Positions 48,025-60,265 of a stretch of 64,000 bases of DNA are shown piece after piece (position 1 is the first letter of the stretch; each line of letters starts with the position of its first letter). Source of the DNA: Phreatobacter stygius (GTDB lineage: Bacteria; Pseudomonadota; Alphaproteobacteria; Rhizobiales; Phreatobacteraceae); contig NZ_CP039690.1 in NCBI RefSeq assembly GCF_005144885.1, forward strand, positions 5,965,001 to 6,029,000, in the 5' to 3' direction. The translations under genes were made by a program, and so were the position numbers. The notes beneath the pieces were generated by a model that had not been told where the DNA came from, searched no databases, and was given only the letters and a program-made list of their open reading frames with translations.

Positions 48025-49559
48025 GTGCAGGGCCAATTCGACCTCCTGGTGATCGGCGGCGGCATCAATGGCTGCGGCATCGCGCGCGACGCGGTCGGCC
48101 GCGGACTGACGGTTTGCCTGGTCGAGATGGACGATCTCGCCAGCGGCACCTCGTCGTCCTCGACCAAGCTGATCCATGGCGGCCTGCGCTATCTCGAATA
48201 TTACGAGTTTCGCCTGGTGCGCGAGGCGCTGAAGGAGCGCGAGGTCCTGTGGGGCATAGCCCCGCATGTCGTTGGTCCCTTGCGCTTCGTCCTGCCGCAT
48301 CATGCCGGGCTGCGTCCGTCCTGGCTCCTGCGCACCGGGCTTTTCCTCTACGACCATCTGGGCGGCCGCAAGCGGCTGCCGCCCACCCGCAGCCTCGACC
48401 TGACGCGCGACCCCGCCGGGCTGCCGTTGAAGCCCGGGCTGTTCACCAGGGCCTTCGAATATTCCGATTGCTGGGTCGATGATTCCCGGCTCGTGGCGCT
48501 GAACGCCCGCGACGCGGCCGATCGCGGGGCGGTCATCCGCACCCGCACCCGCGTGGTCGGCGCCGAGCGGCTGGCGGAGGGCTGGCAGGTGACGGTCGAG
48601 GACGTGGCGAGCGGCGCCCGCGACGTCGTCGCCGCCCGCATGCTGGTCAATGCCGCCGGCCCCTGGGTCGCCGATGTCCTGTCGGAAAAGCTCGGCATGG
48701 CGGCCCGCGCCAAGGTCCGGCTGGTCCAGGGCTCGCATATCGTCGTCCGCAAGCTGTTCACCGACGAGCGCTGCTACATTTTCCAGACCGCCGACGGGCG
48801 CGTCGTCTTCGCCATCCCCTATGAGGGTGATTTCACCCTGATCGGCACCACCGATCTCGATTATGACGGCGATCCGGCGGCCGTCGCGGCGACCGAGGCC
48901 GAGGTCAACTACCTGTGCGAGGCGGCGAGCGTCTATTTTCGCTCAGCCGTCACGCCCGCCGACGTGGTCTGGCGCTATTCCGGCGTCCGTCCACTTTATG
49001 ACGACGGCGCCAGCGAAGCCCGGGCGGCGACCCGCGACTATGTCTTCGAACTCGATGATGCCTCCGGCCAGCCACCGCTCCTGTCGATCTTCGGCGGCAA
49101 GATCACCACCTACCGGAAGCTCGCCGAGGACGCGCTCGGCAAGCTCGGCATCGGTCCGGGCCAGCGCGGCGCCGGCTGGACCGCGCATGCGGCCTTGCCG
49201 GGCGGCGACTTCCCCGTCGACGGGCGCGCCGCGCTTGCCGCCGAACTGCGGGCCGAATTCCCGTTCCTCGCCGCCGATCATGCGGCGCGCCTTGCCCGTT
49301 CCTATGGCACGCGCGCCCGGGCGATCCTTGGCGAAGCGCGCCGCGCCGAGGACCTCGGCCGCGATTTCGGCGCGACCCTGACCGAAGCCGAGGTGCGTTA
49401 TCTCGCCGATCGGGAATGGGCCCGCTCGGCCGGCGATATCGTCTGGCGCCGGTCGAAATTGGGGCTCAGGATGCAGCCGTCCGAAATCGCCGCGCTGGAC
49501 GGCTTCATGGCGGGCCTGGTCGGCGCCGGGCAGAGCGGAACCCTCCGCCGGGAGGCGCG

Positions 49560-49563
<4 letters not shown>
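48025..49563 (+). CDS. glpD: Aerobic glycerol-3-phosphate dehydrogenase
   Basis: 512 residues from a GTG with GGAG seven bases upstream, so the protein starts just before the FAD-binding LLVIGGGINGCGIARDA. Family blocks follow: DLASGTSSSSTKLIHGGLRYL, FQTADGRVVFAIPYEG, IFGGKITTYRKLAE, and the C-terminal DAO_C domain with the EAEVRYLADREWARS block. It oxidises sn-glycerol-3-phosphate to dihydroxyacetone phosphate at the inner membrane and passes electrons to ubiquinone. Overlaps glpS by four bases. Confidence 0.95.
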
Positions 49564-51757
<2,194 letters not shown>

Positions 51758-51760
51758 CCC

Positions 51761-52654
51761 ATGCAGAAGATCGCGGACAACAAGGCCTGGTTCCTGGTTC
51801 TCCCCGTCGTGCTGATCGTCGCCTTCAACGCGCTCGTGCCGCTGATGACGGTGGTCAATTATTCGGTCCAGGACACCTTCGGCAACAACCAGTTCTTCTG
51901 GAACGGCATAGGCTGGTTCCAGGAGGTGCTCGACCCGAGCTCGTCGGTCGGCCAGCGCTTCTACGATGCGCTCGGGCGCAACCTGATGTTTTCGGCCATC
52001 GTGCTGGCGATCGAGGTGCCGCTCGGCATCCTGGTGGCGCTGTCCATGCCGAAGAGCGGCTGGGGCGTGGCCTGGACGCTGGTGCTGATGGCGCTGCCGC
52101 TGCTCATTCCGTGGAATGTCGTCGGCACCATCTGGCAGGTCTTCGCGCGCGGCGACATCGGCCTGCTCGGCTATGCCGTCAACGGGCTCGGCATCGACTA
52201 CAACTATGTCCGCGATCCGCTGGCCGCCTGGGTGACCATCATCGTCATGGATGTCTGGCACTGGACCAGCCTGGTGGCGCTGCTCTGTTATGCCGGCCTC
52301 AAGTCGATCCCCGACGCCTATTACCAGGCCGCCAAGATCGACGGCGCGTCGCGTTTCGCGGTGTTTCGCACCATCGAGCTGCCGAAGATGAACCGGGTCC
52401 TGCTGATCGCGGTGCTGCTCCGTTTCATGGACAGCTTCATGATCTATACCGAGCCCTTCGTGGTCACCGGCGGCGGTCCGGGCAATACCACCACCTTCCT
52501 GTCGATCGATCTGGTCAAGATCGCGCTCGGCCAGTTCGATCTCGGCAAGGCCGCGGCCCTGTCGATCATCTACAACGTCATCGTGCTGACCGTCTGCTGG
52601 GTCTTCTACACCGTCATGACCCATGGCGAGACCCAGCGGGAGGGCGCGCCATGA
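51761..52654 (+). CDS. glpP: Glycerol ABC transporter permease GlpP
   Basis: 297 residues with six TM helices and the EAA loop that docks to the ATPase (YYQAAKIDGASRFAVFRTI). Starts three bases after glpT. One half of the inner-membrane channel of the importer. Family: MalF-type permease. Confidence 0.9.
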   Translation: MQKIADNKAWFLVLPVVLIVAFNALVPLMTVVNYSVQDTFGNNQFFWNGIGWFQEVLDPSSSVGQRFYDALGRNLMFSAIVLAIEVPLGILVALSMPKSGWGVAWTLVLMALPLLIPWNVVGTIWQVFARGDIGLLGYAVNGLGIDYNYVRDPLAAWVTIIVMDVWHWTSLVALLCYAGLKSIPDAYYQAAKIDGASRFAVFRTIELPKMNRVLLIAVLLRFMDSFMIYTEPFVVTGGGPGNTTTFLSIDLVKIALGQFDLGKAAALSIIYNVIVLTVCWVFYTVMTHGETQREGAP

Positions 52655-53442
52655 GGGCCAGCCGCACCATCCTGATCGTCTATCTCGTCTTCCTCATGTT
52701 GCCGATCTATTGGCTGGTCAACATGAGCTTCAAGACCAATACCGAGATCACCACGGCCTTCTCGCTCTATCCGCAGACCTTCACCCTGCGCAATTACGAG
52801 AAGATCTTCACCGATCCGTCCTGGTACATGGGTTATGTCAACTCGCTGACCTTCGTCGTGATCAACACGCTGTTGTCGATCGGCATCGCCCTGCCGGCGG
52901 CCTATGCCTTCTCGCGCTACAAATTCGTCGGCGACAAGCACCTGTTCTTCTGGCTCCTGTCGAACCGCATGGCGCCGCCGGCGATCTTTGCGCTGCCCTT
53001 CTTCAATCTCTATTCGGCGATCGGCCTGTTCGACACGCCCTGGGCGGTGGCGCTCGCCCATTGCCTGTTCAATGTGCCGCTGGCGGTCTGGATTCTCGAG
53101 GGCTTCATGTCCTCGGTGCCGCGCGAGATCGACGAGACCGCCTATATCGACGGCTATTCCTTCCCGCGCTTCTTCGTGAAGATCTTCACGCCGCTGATCG
53201 CCAGCGGCATCGGGGTGGCGGCCTTCTTCTGTTTCATGTTCTCCTGGGTCGAGCTGTTGCTGGCGCGCACGCTGACCAACAACAAGCCGATCTCCTCGAT
53301 CATGACCCGCACGGCCTCGGCGGCCGGCATGGACTGGGGCCTGCTCGCGGCCGCCGGCGTGCTCACCCTCATCCCCGGCGCGCTGGTGATCTGGTTCGTC
53401 CGCAACTACATCGCCAAGGGCTTCGCCCTGGGGAGGGTGTGA
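52651..53442 (+). CDS. glpQ: Glycerol ABC transporter permease GlpQ
   Basis: 263 residues; ATGA overlap with glpP. MalG-type permease: six TM helices, EAA loop in VPREIDETAYIDGYSFPRFF. Partner channel subunit of GlpP. The symbol follows the rhizobial operon, not the E. coli phosphodiesterase GlpQ. Confidence 0.9.
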   Translation: MRASRTILIVYLVFLMLPIYWLVNMSFKTNTEITTAFSLYPQTFTLRNYEKIFTDPSWYMGYVNSLTFVVINTLLSIGIALPAAYAFSRYKFVGDKHLFFWLLSNRMAPPAIFALPFFNLYSAIGLFDTPWAVALAHCLFNVPLAVWILEGFMSSVPREIDETAYIDGYSFPRFFVKIFTPLIASGIGVAAFFCFMFSWVELLLARTLTNNKPISSIMTRTASAAGMDWGLLAAAGVLTLIPGALVIWFVRNYIAKGFALGRV

Positions 53443-53762
53443 TGGCCGACTGGTTCGCCCGGACCGTCGACTGGTTCGCCCAGACCTTCGCCTGGATGGC
53501 CTGGACCTGGCAGACCGGCCTGTTCTTTTTCGTCCTGTTCTGCACGCTGGTCGTGATGACCGTGCTCGCCGTCCGTTACCCGGAGGTCGAGCGCAGCGGG
53601 GCCTTGAGGATCGCCACGACGCGCGGCGACCGGCTGTTTCTCTCGCTTTTGAGCGCCGCGATCATCCACATCCTGTGGATCGCGGCCCTGGGCGCCTCGG
53701 GCCTTTGGGGCGCGACGCTCGTTTCGCTCGTCTGGGCCTTCGGAGTGTTCCGATACGTCTGA
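53442..53762 (+). CDS. glpU: Glycerol transporter small membrane subunit GlpU (DUF2160)
   Basis: 106 residues; the ATG overlaps the glpQ stop by one base. Trp/Phe-rich N-terminus (WFARTVDWFAQTFAWMAWTW) and two or three TM helices. This DUF2160 protein is found only with glycerol-type ABC operons. Role unknown; it may stabilise the permease. Confidence 0.87.
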   Translation: MADWFARTVDWFAQTFAWMAWTWQTGLFFFVLFCTLVVMTVLAVRYPEVERSGALRIATTRGDRLFLSLLSAAIIHILWIAALGASGLWGATLVSLVWAFGVFRYV

Positions 53763-53816
53763 CGCGCCATCAAGAAAAACCGGAAAACCGGACTGAGGCC
53801 AACCCAGGAGGAGACG

Positions 53817-55577
53817 ATGAAAATCAAGATCAACAGAAGAGCATTCGTCGCAGGAACCTCGGCCCTCGTGGCCGCCCCCTACCTGTCGACCCCGGTGCGT
53901 GCCCAGGCCGATGCCGCCAGGCGTTGGATCGACAGTGAATTCCAGCCCTCCGTGCTGACCAAGGAACAGCAGGCGGCCGAACTCGACTGGTTCATCAAGG
54001 CGGCCCAGCCTTATCGGGGCCAGGAGATCAATGTCGTCTCCGAGACCATCACGACGCATGAATACGAGGCCAATACGCTCGCCAAGGCGTTTGGCGAGAT
54101 CACCGGCATCCGGCTGAAGCACGACGTCATCCAGGAAGGCGACGTGGTCGAGAAGATCCAGACGCAGATGCAGTCGGGTCGCAATGTCTATGACGCCTGG
54201 GTCAATGATTCCGATCTCATCGGCACCCATTTCCGCTACCAGCAGGCCGTGCCACTGACCGACTGGATGACCGGCGAGGGCAGGGAGGTGACCTTGCCGA
54301 CCCTCGACATCGACGATTTCATCGGCAAGGCCTTCACCACCGGGCCCGACGGCAAGCTCTACCAATTGCCCGACCAGCAGTTCGCCAATCTCTACTGGTT
54401 CCGTTACGACTGGTTCCAGCGGCCGCAGATCCGCGAAGCCTTCAAGAAGCAGTTCAACTATGACCTCGGCGTGCCCGCCAACTGGTCGGCCTATGAGGAT
54501 ATCGCCGAGTTCTTCACCAATACGGTGAAGGAGATCGACGGTGTGCGTGTCTATGGCCATATGGACTACGGCAAGAAGGATCCCTCGCTCGGCTGGCGGT
54601 TCACCGACGCCTGGCTGTCGATGGCCGGCAATGGCGATCGCGGCATTCCCAACGGCATGCCGGTCGACGAATGGGGCATTCGCATGGAGGGCTGCAATCC
54701 GCGCGGCGCCCATATCGCCCGTGGCGGCGATACCAATGGCCCGGCCGCCGTCTATGCGGTCGAGAAATATGTCGAGTGGCTGAAGAAATACGCGCCTCCC
54801 GGCGCCGCCGGCATGACCTTCTCGGAATCAGGACCGGTGCCGGCCCAGGGCAATATCGCCCAGCAGATGTTCTGGTACACCGCCTTCACCGCCGACATGG
54901 TCAAGACCGGCCTGCCGGTGGTCAATGCCGACGGCACGCCGAAATGGCGCATGGCGCCGTCGCCCAAGGGCTCCTATTGGCGCGAGGGCATGAAGCTCGG
55001 TTACCAGGACGCCGGCTCCTGGACGCTGATGAAGTCGACCCCGGTCGAGCGCCGCAAGGCGGCCTGGCTCTATGCCCAGTTCTGCGTCTGCAAGACCACC
55101 AGCCTGAAGAAGAGCCATGTCGGCCTCACCTTCATCCGCGAGAGCGACATCTGGCACCAGAGCTTCTCCGACCGGGCCAAGAACCTCGGCGGCCTCATCG
55201 AGTTCTACCGCTCGCCGGCGCGCGTCCAATGGACGCCGACCGGCAACAACGTGCCCGACTATCCGCGTCTGGCGCAGCTGTGGTGGCAGAATATCGGCGA
55301 TGCCTCGTCGGGCGCCAAGACCCCGCAGGCCGCCATGGATTCGCTCGCCGATGCCATGGACGACGTGATGATCCGGCTCGAACGCTCCGGCGTCCAGGGC
55401 GCCTGCGGACCGCGCATCAATCCAAAGACGACGGCTGACGAATGGTATCGCCGGGCCGAGACCGCCGGCACGGTCGCGCCCCAGCGCAAGCTCGCCAATG
55501 AGAAGCCGCAGGGCCAGACGGTCGATTACGACGCGCTGATCCGGTCCTGGCCGGCAACGCCGCCGAAGCGCACCTGA
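53817..55577 (+). CDS. glpV: Glycerol ABC transporter substrate-binding protein GlpV
   Basis: 586 residues; ATG preceded by CAGGAGGAG. Signal peptide with INRRAFVAGTSALVAAP (Tat-like Arg pair) and cleavage at VRAQ (about residue 30). Family-1 extracellular binding fold, large like other GlpV proteins. It delivers glycerol to GlpPQ from the periplasm. Last gene of the operon, 28 bases before a strong terminator. glpK (glycerol kinase) is not in the window. Confidence 0.9.
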   Translation: MKIKINRRAFVAGTSALVAAPYLSTPVRAQADAARRWIDSEFQPSVLTKEQQAAELDWFIKAAQPYRGQEINVVSETITTHEYEANTLAKAFGEITGIRLKHDVIQEGDVVEKIQTQMQSGRNVYDAWVNDSDLIGTHFRYQQAVPLTDWMTGEGREVTLPTLDIDDFIGKAFTTGPDGKLYQLPDQQFANLYWFRYDWFQRPQIREAFKKQFNYDLGVPANWSAYEDIAEFFTNTVKEIDGVRVYGHMDYGKKDPSLGWRFTDAWLSMAGNGDRGIPNGMPVDEWGIRMEGCNPRGAHIARGGDTNGPAAVYAVEKYVEWLKKYAPPGAAGMTFSESGPVPAQGNIAQQMFWYTAFTADMVKTGLPVVNADGTPKWRMAPSPKGSYWREGMKLGYQDAGSWTLMKSTPVERRKAAWLYAQFCVCKTTSLKKSHVGLTFIRESDIWHQSFSDRAKNLGGLIEFYRSPARVQWTPTGNNVPDYPRLAQLWWQNIGDASSGAKTPQAAMDSLADAMDDVMIRLERSGVQGACGPRINPKTTADEWYRRAETAGTVAPQRKLANEKPQGQTVDYDALIRSWPATPPKRT

Positions 55578-55604
55578 GCCACGCGCTCTCGCGACGCAGG
55601 AAGG

Positions 55605-55630
55605 AGCGGGGCTGGTCCCCGCTCTTTTTC
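55605..55630 (+). terminator. Rho-independent terminator of the glp operon
   Basis: Stem GAGCGGGG / CCCCGCTC with a 5-base loop and a run of five T. It lies 28 bases after the glpV stop: a textbook intrinsic terminator. Confidence 0.93.
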
Positions 55631-55774
55631 ATGGGCGGGTGGGGTCGAGGGGGGGGCTTGCCGTGACATGAATGCATGGACGGGCCGCCGGCATGGCCGT
55701 TGTGCCGGCCGCCGATCGGCCGGACAGTCGCGCCGCCGGCCACGGTTCGCATTCCGGCTCTGGAGTTCATGCTG

Positions 55775-57028
55775 ATGACGACGCCCGCACCAAAAGCCCC
55801 GCCCGCACCGAGTGCCGCCGACAGCGACCCGGTCGCGCTCGGCATGATGCGGGGCTTTCCGCCGCCGGCCGAACGGACGGTCGCCTTCGCCGACGGCTCG
55901 TTCCGCTCATTTCCCGAATTCCGCTGGGCCTGGAGCAATATCCGCCAGCTGGTGCCGACAACCAATGTCTGGCGCGGGCGGGGGCCGGTCTCGGTGCTGC
56001 CGCGCGACGAGCAGGACCTCGGCAAGGTTGCCTCGACCACCATGGACGGCCGTCCGATGACCTTCGACCAGGCGCTGGCCGAGACCTATGCCGACGGCAT
56101 TTGTGTGCTGCATCGCGGCCGGATCGTCTACGAGCGCTATTTCGGCGCGCTCGAGGCCCATAAGCCGCACCTCGCCATGTCGGTGACCAAGTCTTTCGTC
56201 GGCGTGCTCGCCGGCATGCTGGTCGCCGATGGGCTGATCGATCCCGCGGCCCTGGTGACCCGCTATGTGCCGGAACTCGGCGCCAGCGCCTTTGGCGACG
56301 CCACCGTCCGCCAGGTCATGGATATGACCACGGGGCTTCGCTACACCGAGGTCTATACCGACGCCAATTCGGATGTCTGGGGGCTGCGCCGCGCCAATGG
56401 CATGGCCGCGCGGGATCCGGACTATCAGGGCGCCAGGACGCTCTACGACTTCCTGATCTCCCAGCCGAAGCAAGGCGAGCACGGCCAGGTCTTCGCCTAC
56501 AAGACCGTCAATACCGACGTGCTCGCCTGGATCGTCAGGCGCGCCAGCGGCCAGTCGTTGAGCGAGCTGCTGTCGAGCCGGATCTGGTCGAAGCTCGGCG
56601 CCGAGGAAGATGCCTTCTTCACCGTCGACAGCATCGGCACGGAATCGGGCGGCGGCGGCCTCAACACCACGCTGCGCGACCTTGCCCGCTTCGGCGAATG
56701 CATGCGCAACAGGGGCCGGTTCAACGGCCAGCAGATCATTCAGGCCGAGGCTGTCGAGGATATCGCGCGCGGCGCCGACCCGGCGCAGTTCAAGCCGGCG
56801 GGGTATGCCACCTTGCCCGGCTGGTCCTAGCGGAACATGTGGTGGGTCAGCCACAACGAGCACGGCGTCTATATGGCGCGCGGCATCCATGGCCAGTCGA
56901 TCTATGTCGACCCGAAGGCCGAGATGGTGATCGCGCGTTACGGCTCGCATCCCCAGGCCGGCAATGTCGCCAACGACCCGGTGACCCTGCCGGCCTTCAT
57001 GGCCGTGGCCAAGGCCCTGATGCCGTAG
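55775..57028 (+). pseudogene. Beta-lactamase-like serine hydrolase (NylB/EstB type) interrupted by an amber codon
   Basis: From the ATG after CTGGAG the frame encodes a class C beta-lactamase-fold hydrolase: nucleophile motif MSVTKSF (Ser-x-x-Lys), the Tyr motif region GLRYTEVYTD, and a C-terminal HGQSIYVDP third motif. At 56828-56830 a TAG interrupts the frame (LPGWS-stop-RNMWWVSHN). The downstream 66 codons continue in the same frame with normal composition to a TAG at 57026. In relatives the stop position is usually Tyr, so one base change (TAC or TAT to TAG) explains it. The truncated product would lack the third active-site motif. Confidence 0.85.
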
Positions 57029-57031
57029 GCG

Positions 57032-57604
57032 TCAGCGCGCTGCGATCGGCCGCCACGGGTGCAGGACCCGGCGCGTGGCGATCTCGAAGGCCCAGTAATG
57101 CCCCTCGAAGGGCTGGTCGGCGCTCCGGCTGATCGGCTGGCCGAGATAACGGCACAGCAGCAGGGTGCCGACCCCGCCATGGGCGACGAAGGCGATGTCG
57201 CCGCCCGAATGGTTGTTCAGGATTGCATCGACCGCGGCGGCAACCCGCGCCTGGGCATCGACCGCGCGCTCCCAGCCCCTGACGCTCTCGTCGGGGCTTG
57301 CGAAGAACATGTCGGCCGTCCGCTGGAATTCGGGCGGCGGCAGAAAGCCGGTGGCGCTGCGGTCGTTCTCATGAAGGCGAGGGTGAACACCGACGGCCAA
57401 GCCCGAGCGGCCGGCCAGGATGCCCGCCGCTTCCACCGCCTTGGTCTCGTTGCTCGCCCAGACCGCGGCCAGGCCGCGCATGTCCGATGACGCCGCGAAT
57501 GTCCGCATGCGCTGGATGCCCTTGTCGCTCAGGTGCCAGCGCGGCACCGGCACGGCGGGATCGATGACCACTTCGGGATGGCTGATGAAAAAGCCGAGGC
57601 TCAC
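57032..57604 (-). CDS. Histidine phosphatase family protein (divergent RHG motif)
   Basis: 190 residues from a GTG (57604 or 57607) with GGGAGG upstream. Phosphoglycerate-mutase-like fold: N-terminal block FFISHPEVVI, LSDKGIQRMR, ASNETKAVEAA, Glu in HPRLHENDR, and the second His in FVAHGGVGTL. The usual RHG of motif 1 reads SHP, so the active-site Arg is missing while the His is kept. A group of bacterial relatives shares this. Substrate unknown. It lies three bases from the convergent pseudogene. Confidence 0.82.
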   Translation of the reverse strand: MSLGFFISHPEVVIDPAVPVPRWHLSDKGIQRMRTFAASSDMRGLAAVWASNETKAVEAAGILAGRSGLAVGVHPRLHENDRSATGFLPPPEFQRTADMFFASPDESVRGWERAVDAQARVAAAVDAILNNHSGGDIAFVAHGGVGTLLLCRYLGQPISRSADQPFEGHYWAFEIATRRVLHPWRPIAAR

Positions 57605-57648
57605 CACGCCCTCCCGGGGCAACCATCGCCGCGTCCGCCAAGGTCCAT

Positions 57649-58995
57649 TCAGGCCACCAGGGTCGCCGAATGCCGATAGCCGATGCGGTTTTCCGGCGGC
57701 ACCGGGTAGCGCCCGGCGATCCGCTCGAGCATCATCAGGACATCGCTTTTCGAGCCGGCCTTGGCCGCGGCATCGGTGAACAATTGCTCCAGCACGTCCT
57801 GCTGGGCGTGGCTGCCGCCGAGCCGGTACATGCCGCCGAGCGCCGGCCGCATCAGCTCGACCGCCTCCTGGTAGCGGCCCCGGCCATGGGCGAGCACCGC
57901 CGCCGAGATCGGCAGGGCATAGAGCCGGACCAGGCCGGCGATCGTATCCGATCCGGCCGCCGCCGCCTCGAGGCCGGCCAGGAAAGCCTCGGCGGCCTGG
58001 TAGCGCCCGGTATGGACCAGCGCCATCATCCAATGCGGCAAGGTGAACGCGTTGAGGCAGTCGCCGATCCGGCCCTCGGCCTTGTCGGCGAGCTCGATCC
58101 AGCGGTCGCCGACATCGACGCCCTGCAATTGCAGCCGGAACAGCATGGAAGCGGCATTCTGCACGTCGATATAGAGGTCGGGCTGCATCTCGACGATGGG
58201 CGAGCCGAGGTTGCGGAAGCCCTTGTCGTAGAGCGCCAGGACCTCGTCGAACTCCTCGCGTTCGAGGTGGTAGAGGCCGCGATGCCACCACAGGTGATGC
58301 TTGAGGTTGTTGCCGCCCTGCCAATGCGGCTCCAGGTCGCGCAGCAGCAGGATGCCCTCGCTGCGCCGTCCCTGCATTTCCATGACATGGGCCACCGCAT
58401 GGGTCGCCCAGATGTCGCCGGGGTCGAGCGCGATCGCCTCGCGGCCGGAATTTTCGGCCACCGTGTAGTTGCCGCATTCCTCGTTGGCGAAGGCCCGGCA
58501 GGCGAGCACCGCGCCGCGGCCGGCCAGGCCCAGCTCCCAATGCGGCAAGGTCGCTTCGACGACAGCCAGCATCTGCTCGGGACGGCCGAGCCAGAAGGCG
58601 TTGAAATGGTGCAGGCGGAAGGCGAGGACATCGGTCGGATGGCGCGCCACGATGGCTTCCCAGCGGGCCAGCAGTTCGTCCAGCCGGCCGTCGACCCAGG
58701 CTTCCAGCGCCGCGACATGGGCCTGCTCGCGCGCCGTGGCGTTGACGGCGGCGGTTTTTGCCAGCGCCAGCGCCTCGCGCGCCGCCGGCACGGTTGCGAG
58801 ATTGAACGCGGCCAGCGTCAGGTAGCCGCGCAGCACATGGGCGAGGCAGAAGTCCGGATCGACCGCCAAGCAGGCCTTCACCCGGGCCGCCGTGTCCAGC
58901 CGATAGGTCAGATAGCCCGCCACCGCATGGTCGAAGGCCACCGCCGCGGCGTCCGACGCGCAGGTCATGGTCAGTCCACGACAATCCCTGGGCAT
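57649..58995 (-). CDS. TTC38-like tetratricopeptide repeat protein
   Basis: 448 residues; AGGAG eight bases before the ATG. All-helical TPR-type protein matching the TTC38 family from the N-terminus (RDCRGLTMTCASDAA) through repeats about every 35-40 residues (for example WHRGLYHLEREEFDEVLALY and HTGRYQAAEAFLAGLEA). Cytoplasmic; no signal or catalytic motif. Function unknown in bacteria. The histidine phosphatase start lies 45 bases beyond its stop, so the two may be co-transcribed. Confidence 0.82.
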   Translation of the reverse strand: MPRDCRGLTMTCASDAAAVAFDHAVAGYLTYRLDTAARVKACLAVDPDFCLAHVLRGYLTLAAFNLATVPAAREALALAKTAAVNATAREQAHVAALEAWVDGRLDELLARWEAIVARHPTDVLAFRLHHFNAFWLGRPEQMLAVVEATLPHWELGLAGRGAVLACRAFANEECGNYTVAENSGREAIALDPGDIWATHAVAHVMEMQGRRSEGILLLRDLEPHWQGGNNLKHHLWWHRGLYHLEREEFDEVLALYDKGFRNLGSPIVEMQPDLYIDVQNAASMLFRLQLQGVDVGDRWIELADKAEGRIGDCLNAFTLPHWMMALVHTGRYQAAEAFLAGLEAAAAGSDTIAGLVRLYALPISAAVLAHGRGRYQEAVELMRPALGGMYRLGGSHAQQDVLEQLFTDAAAKAGSKSDVLMMLERIAGRYPVPPENRIGYRHSATLVA

Positions 58996-59139
58996 TGTCC
59001 CGGCTCCTCTCGCATCCGACCGGCGGCCTGGATTCGCTTTTGGCCGGCCCGCGCCAAGCTCACGCCATTGGCGCGTGATTGTCCATTGCCCGCGGGCAGG
59101 GGTTGACGGGACCGGGGGAGGAGGCCAGATTCAAGTGAA

Positions 59140-59245
59140 CTCTGAGGGGAGCCCCGCGACGGGGCTGAGAGGCTGCAAGGCCGGCATGGACGCCGGCACG
59201 GTGGCGACCCTTGAACCTGATCCGGATCATGCCGGCGGAGGGACA
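59140..59245 (+). promoter_or_regulatory. TPP riboswitch (THI box)
   Basis: The conserved pyrimidine-sensing core CTGAGA (59165-59170) and the thi-box ACCTGATCCGGATCATGCC with its GGCGGAGGGA end (59215-59243) are both present in correct order. They are separated by a variable P3 stem (CCGGCATGGACGCCGG). The GGAGGGA at the 3' end is also the ribosome-binding site for thiO six bases further on. Thiamine pyrophosphate binding should therefore hide it and block translation of thiOSGE. Confidence 0.95.
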
Positions 59246-59248
59246 GGG

Positions 59249-60265
59249 ATGCGTCACGACACGTCAGCACGCCATGCACAGGTCAGCATTATCGGAGCCG
59301 GCATAGCCGGGCTCTGGCAAGCCTTGCTGTTTGCCCGCGCCGGCTACGCGGTCACGCTGTTCGAGCGGGGCGACGAGGCAATGAGCCAGGCGACCAGTCA
59401 TTGGGCTGGCGGCATGCTGGCGCCCTGGTGCGAGCGCGAGGCCGCCGACGACGTGGTGACCAGGCTCGGCATCCGGTCCCTGTCGCTCTGGCGCGACGCG
59501 CTGCCCGAGCTTGCCTTCAATGGCTCGCTGGTGGTCGCCCATACGCGCGACCGGGCCGATTTCGAGCGCTTCGCCGGCATGACCGAGGGCCATGTCCGGC
59601 TCGACGCCGAACGTCTCGCCGCGCTCGAACCGGCGCTCGCCGGGCGTTTCCGCGATGCCCTGCATTTTCCCGGCGAAGGCCATGTCGAACCGCGCCGGGT
59701 CATGCCGGCGCTGCGCCGGCTCATCGCCCAGGCGGGCGGCGAGATCGTCTTCGGCGCCAGGCGCGAACCGGCCGATTGTGCCGGCCTGACGATCGATTGC
59801 CGCGGGCTCGCCGGCCGCGACCGCCAGCCGGCCCTGCGCGGCGTCAAGGGCGAGACCGTGCTGATCGAGACCACCGAGATCGCGCTGTCCCAGCCGGTCC
59901 GGCTGTTGCATCCGCGCTGGCCGCTCTACGTGGTGCCGCGTGCCGGCAACCTGTTTTTGATTGGCGCAACCTCGATCGAGAGCGAAAGCCAGGGGGTCAG
60001 CCTGCGCTCGGCGCTGGAACTGATGACCGCGGCCTATGCGCTGCATCCGGCTTTCGCCGAGGCGCGCATTGTCGAACTCGGTTCGGCGCTCCGGCCGGCC
60101 TTTCCGGACAACCACCCGCGGATTTCCGTCGACGGCCGGATGATCGCGGTCAACGGGCTCTACCGCCACGGGTTTCTCATCGCGCCGGCGCTCGCCGAAC
60201 TGACGCTCGCGCAGGTGCGGCAAGGTCTGCAACACGGCTCAATCGACAACGAGGTGATGTCATGA
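59249..60265 (+). CDS. thiO: Glycine oxidase ThiO
   Basis: 338 residues, start directly after the riboswitch. D-amino-acid-oxidase fold: FAD-binding IIGAGIAGLWQA, SHWAGGMLAPW, and C-terminal NGLYRHGFLIAPA. It oxidises glycine with oxygen to dehydroglycine (iminoacetate) for thiazole formation in aerobes. Overlaps thiS by four bases (ATGA). In many Hyphomicrobiales thiC precedes it; here it is first. Confidence 0.93.
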   Translation: MRHDTSARHAQVSIIGAGIAGLWQALLFARAGYAVTLFERGDEAMSQATSHWAGGMLAPWCEREAADDVVTRLGIRSLSLWRDALPELAFNGSLVVAHTRDRADFERFAGMTEGHVRLDAERLAALEPALAGRFRDALHFPGEGHVEPRRVMPALRRLIAQAGGEIVFGARREPADCAGLTIDCRGLAGRDRQPALRGVKGETVLIETTEIALSQPVRLLHPRWPLYVVPRAGNLFLIGATSIESESQGVSLRSALELMTAAYALHPAFAEARIVELGSALRPAFPDNHPRISVDGRMIAVNGLYRHGFLIAPALAELTLAQVRQGLQHGSIDNEVMS

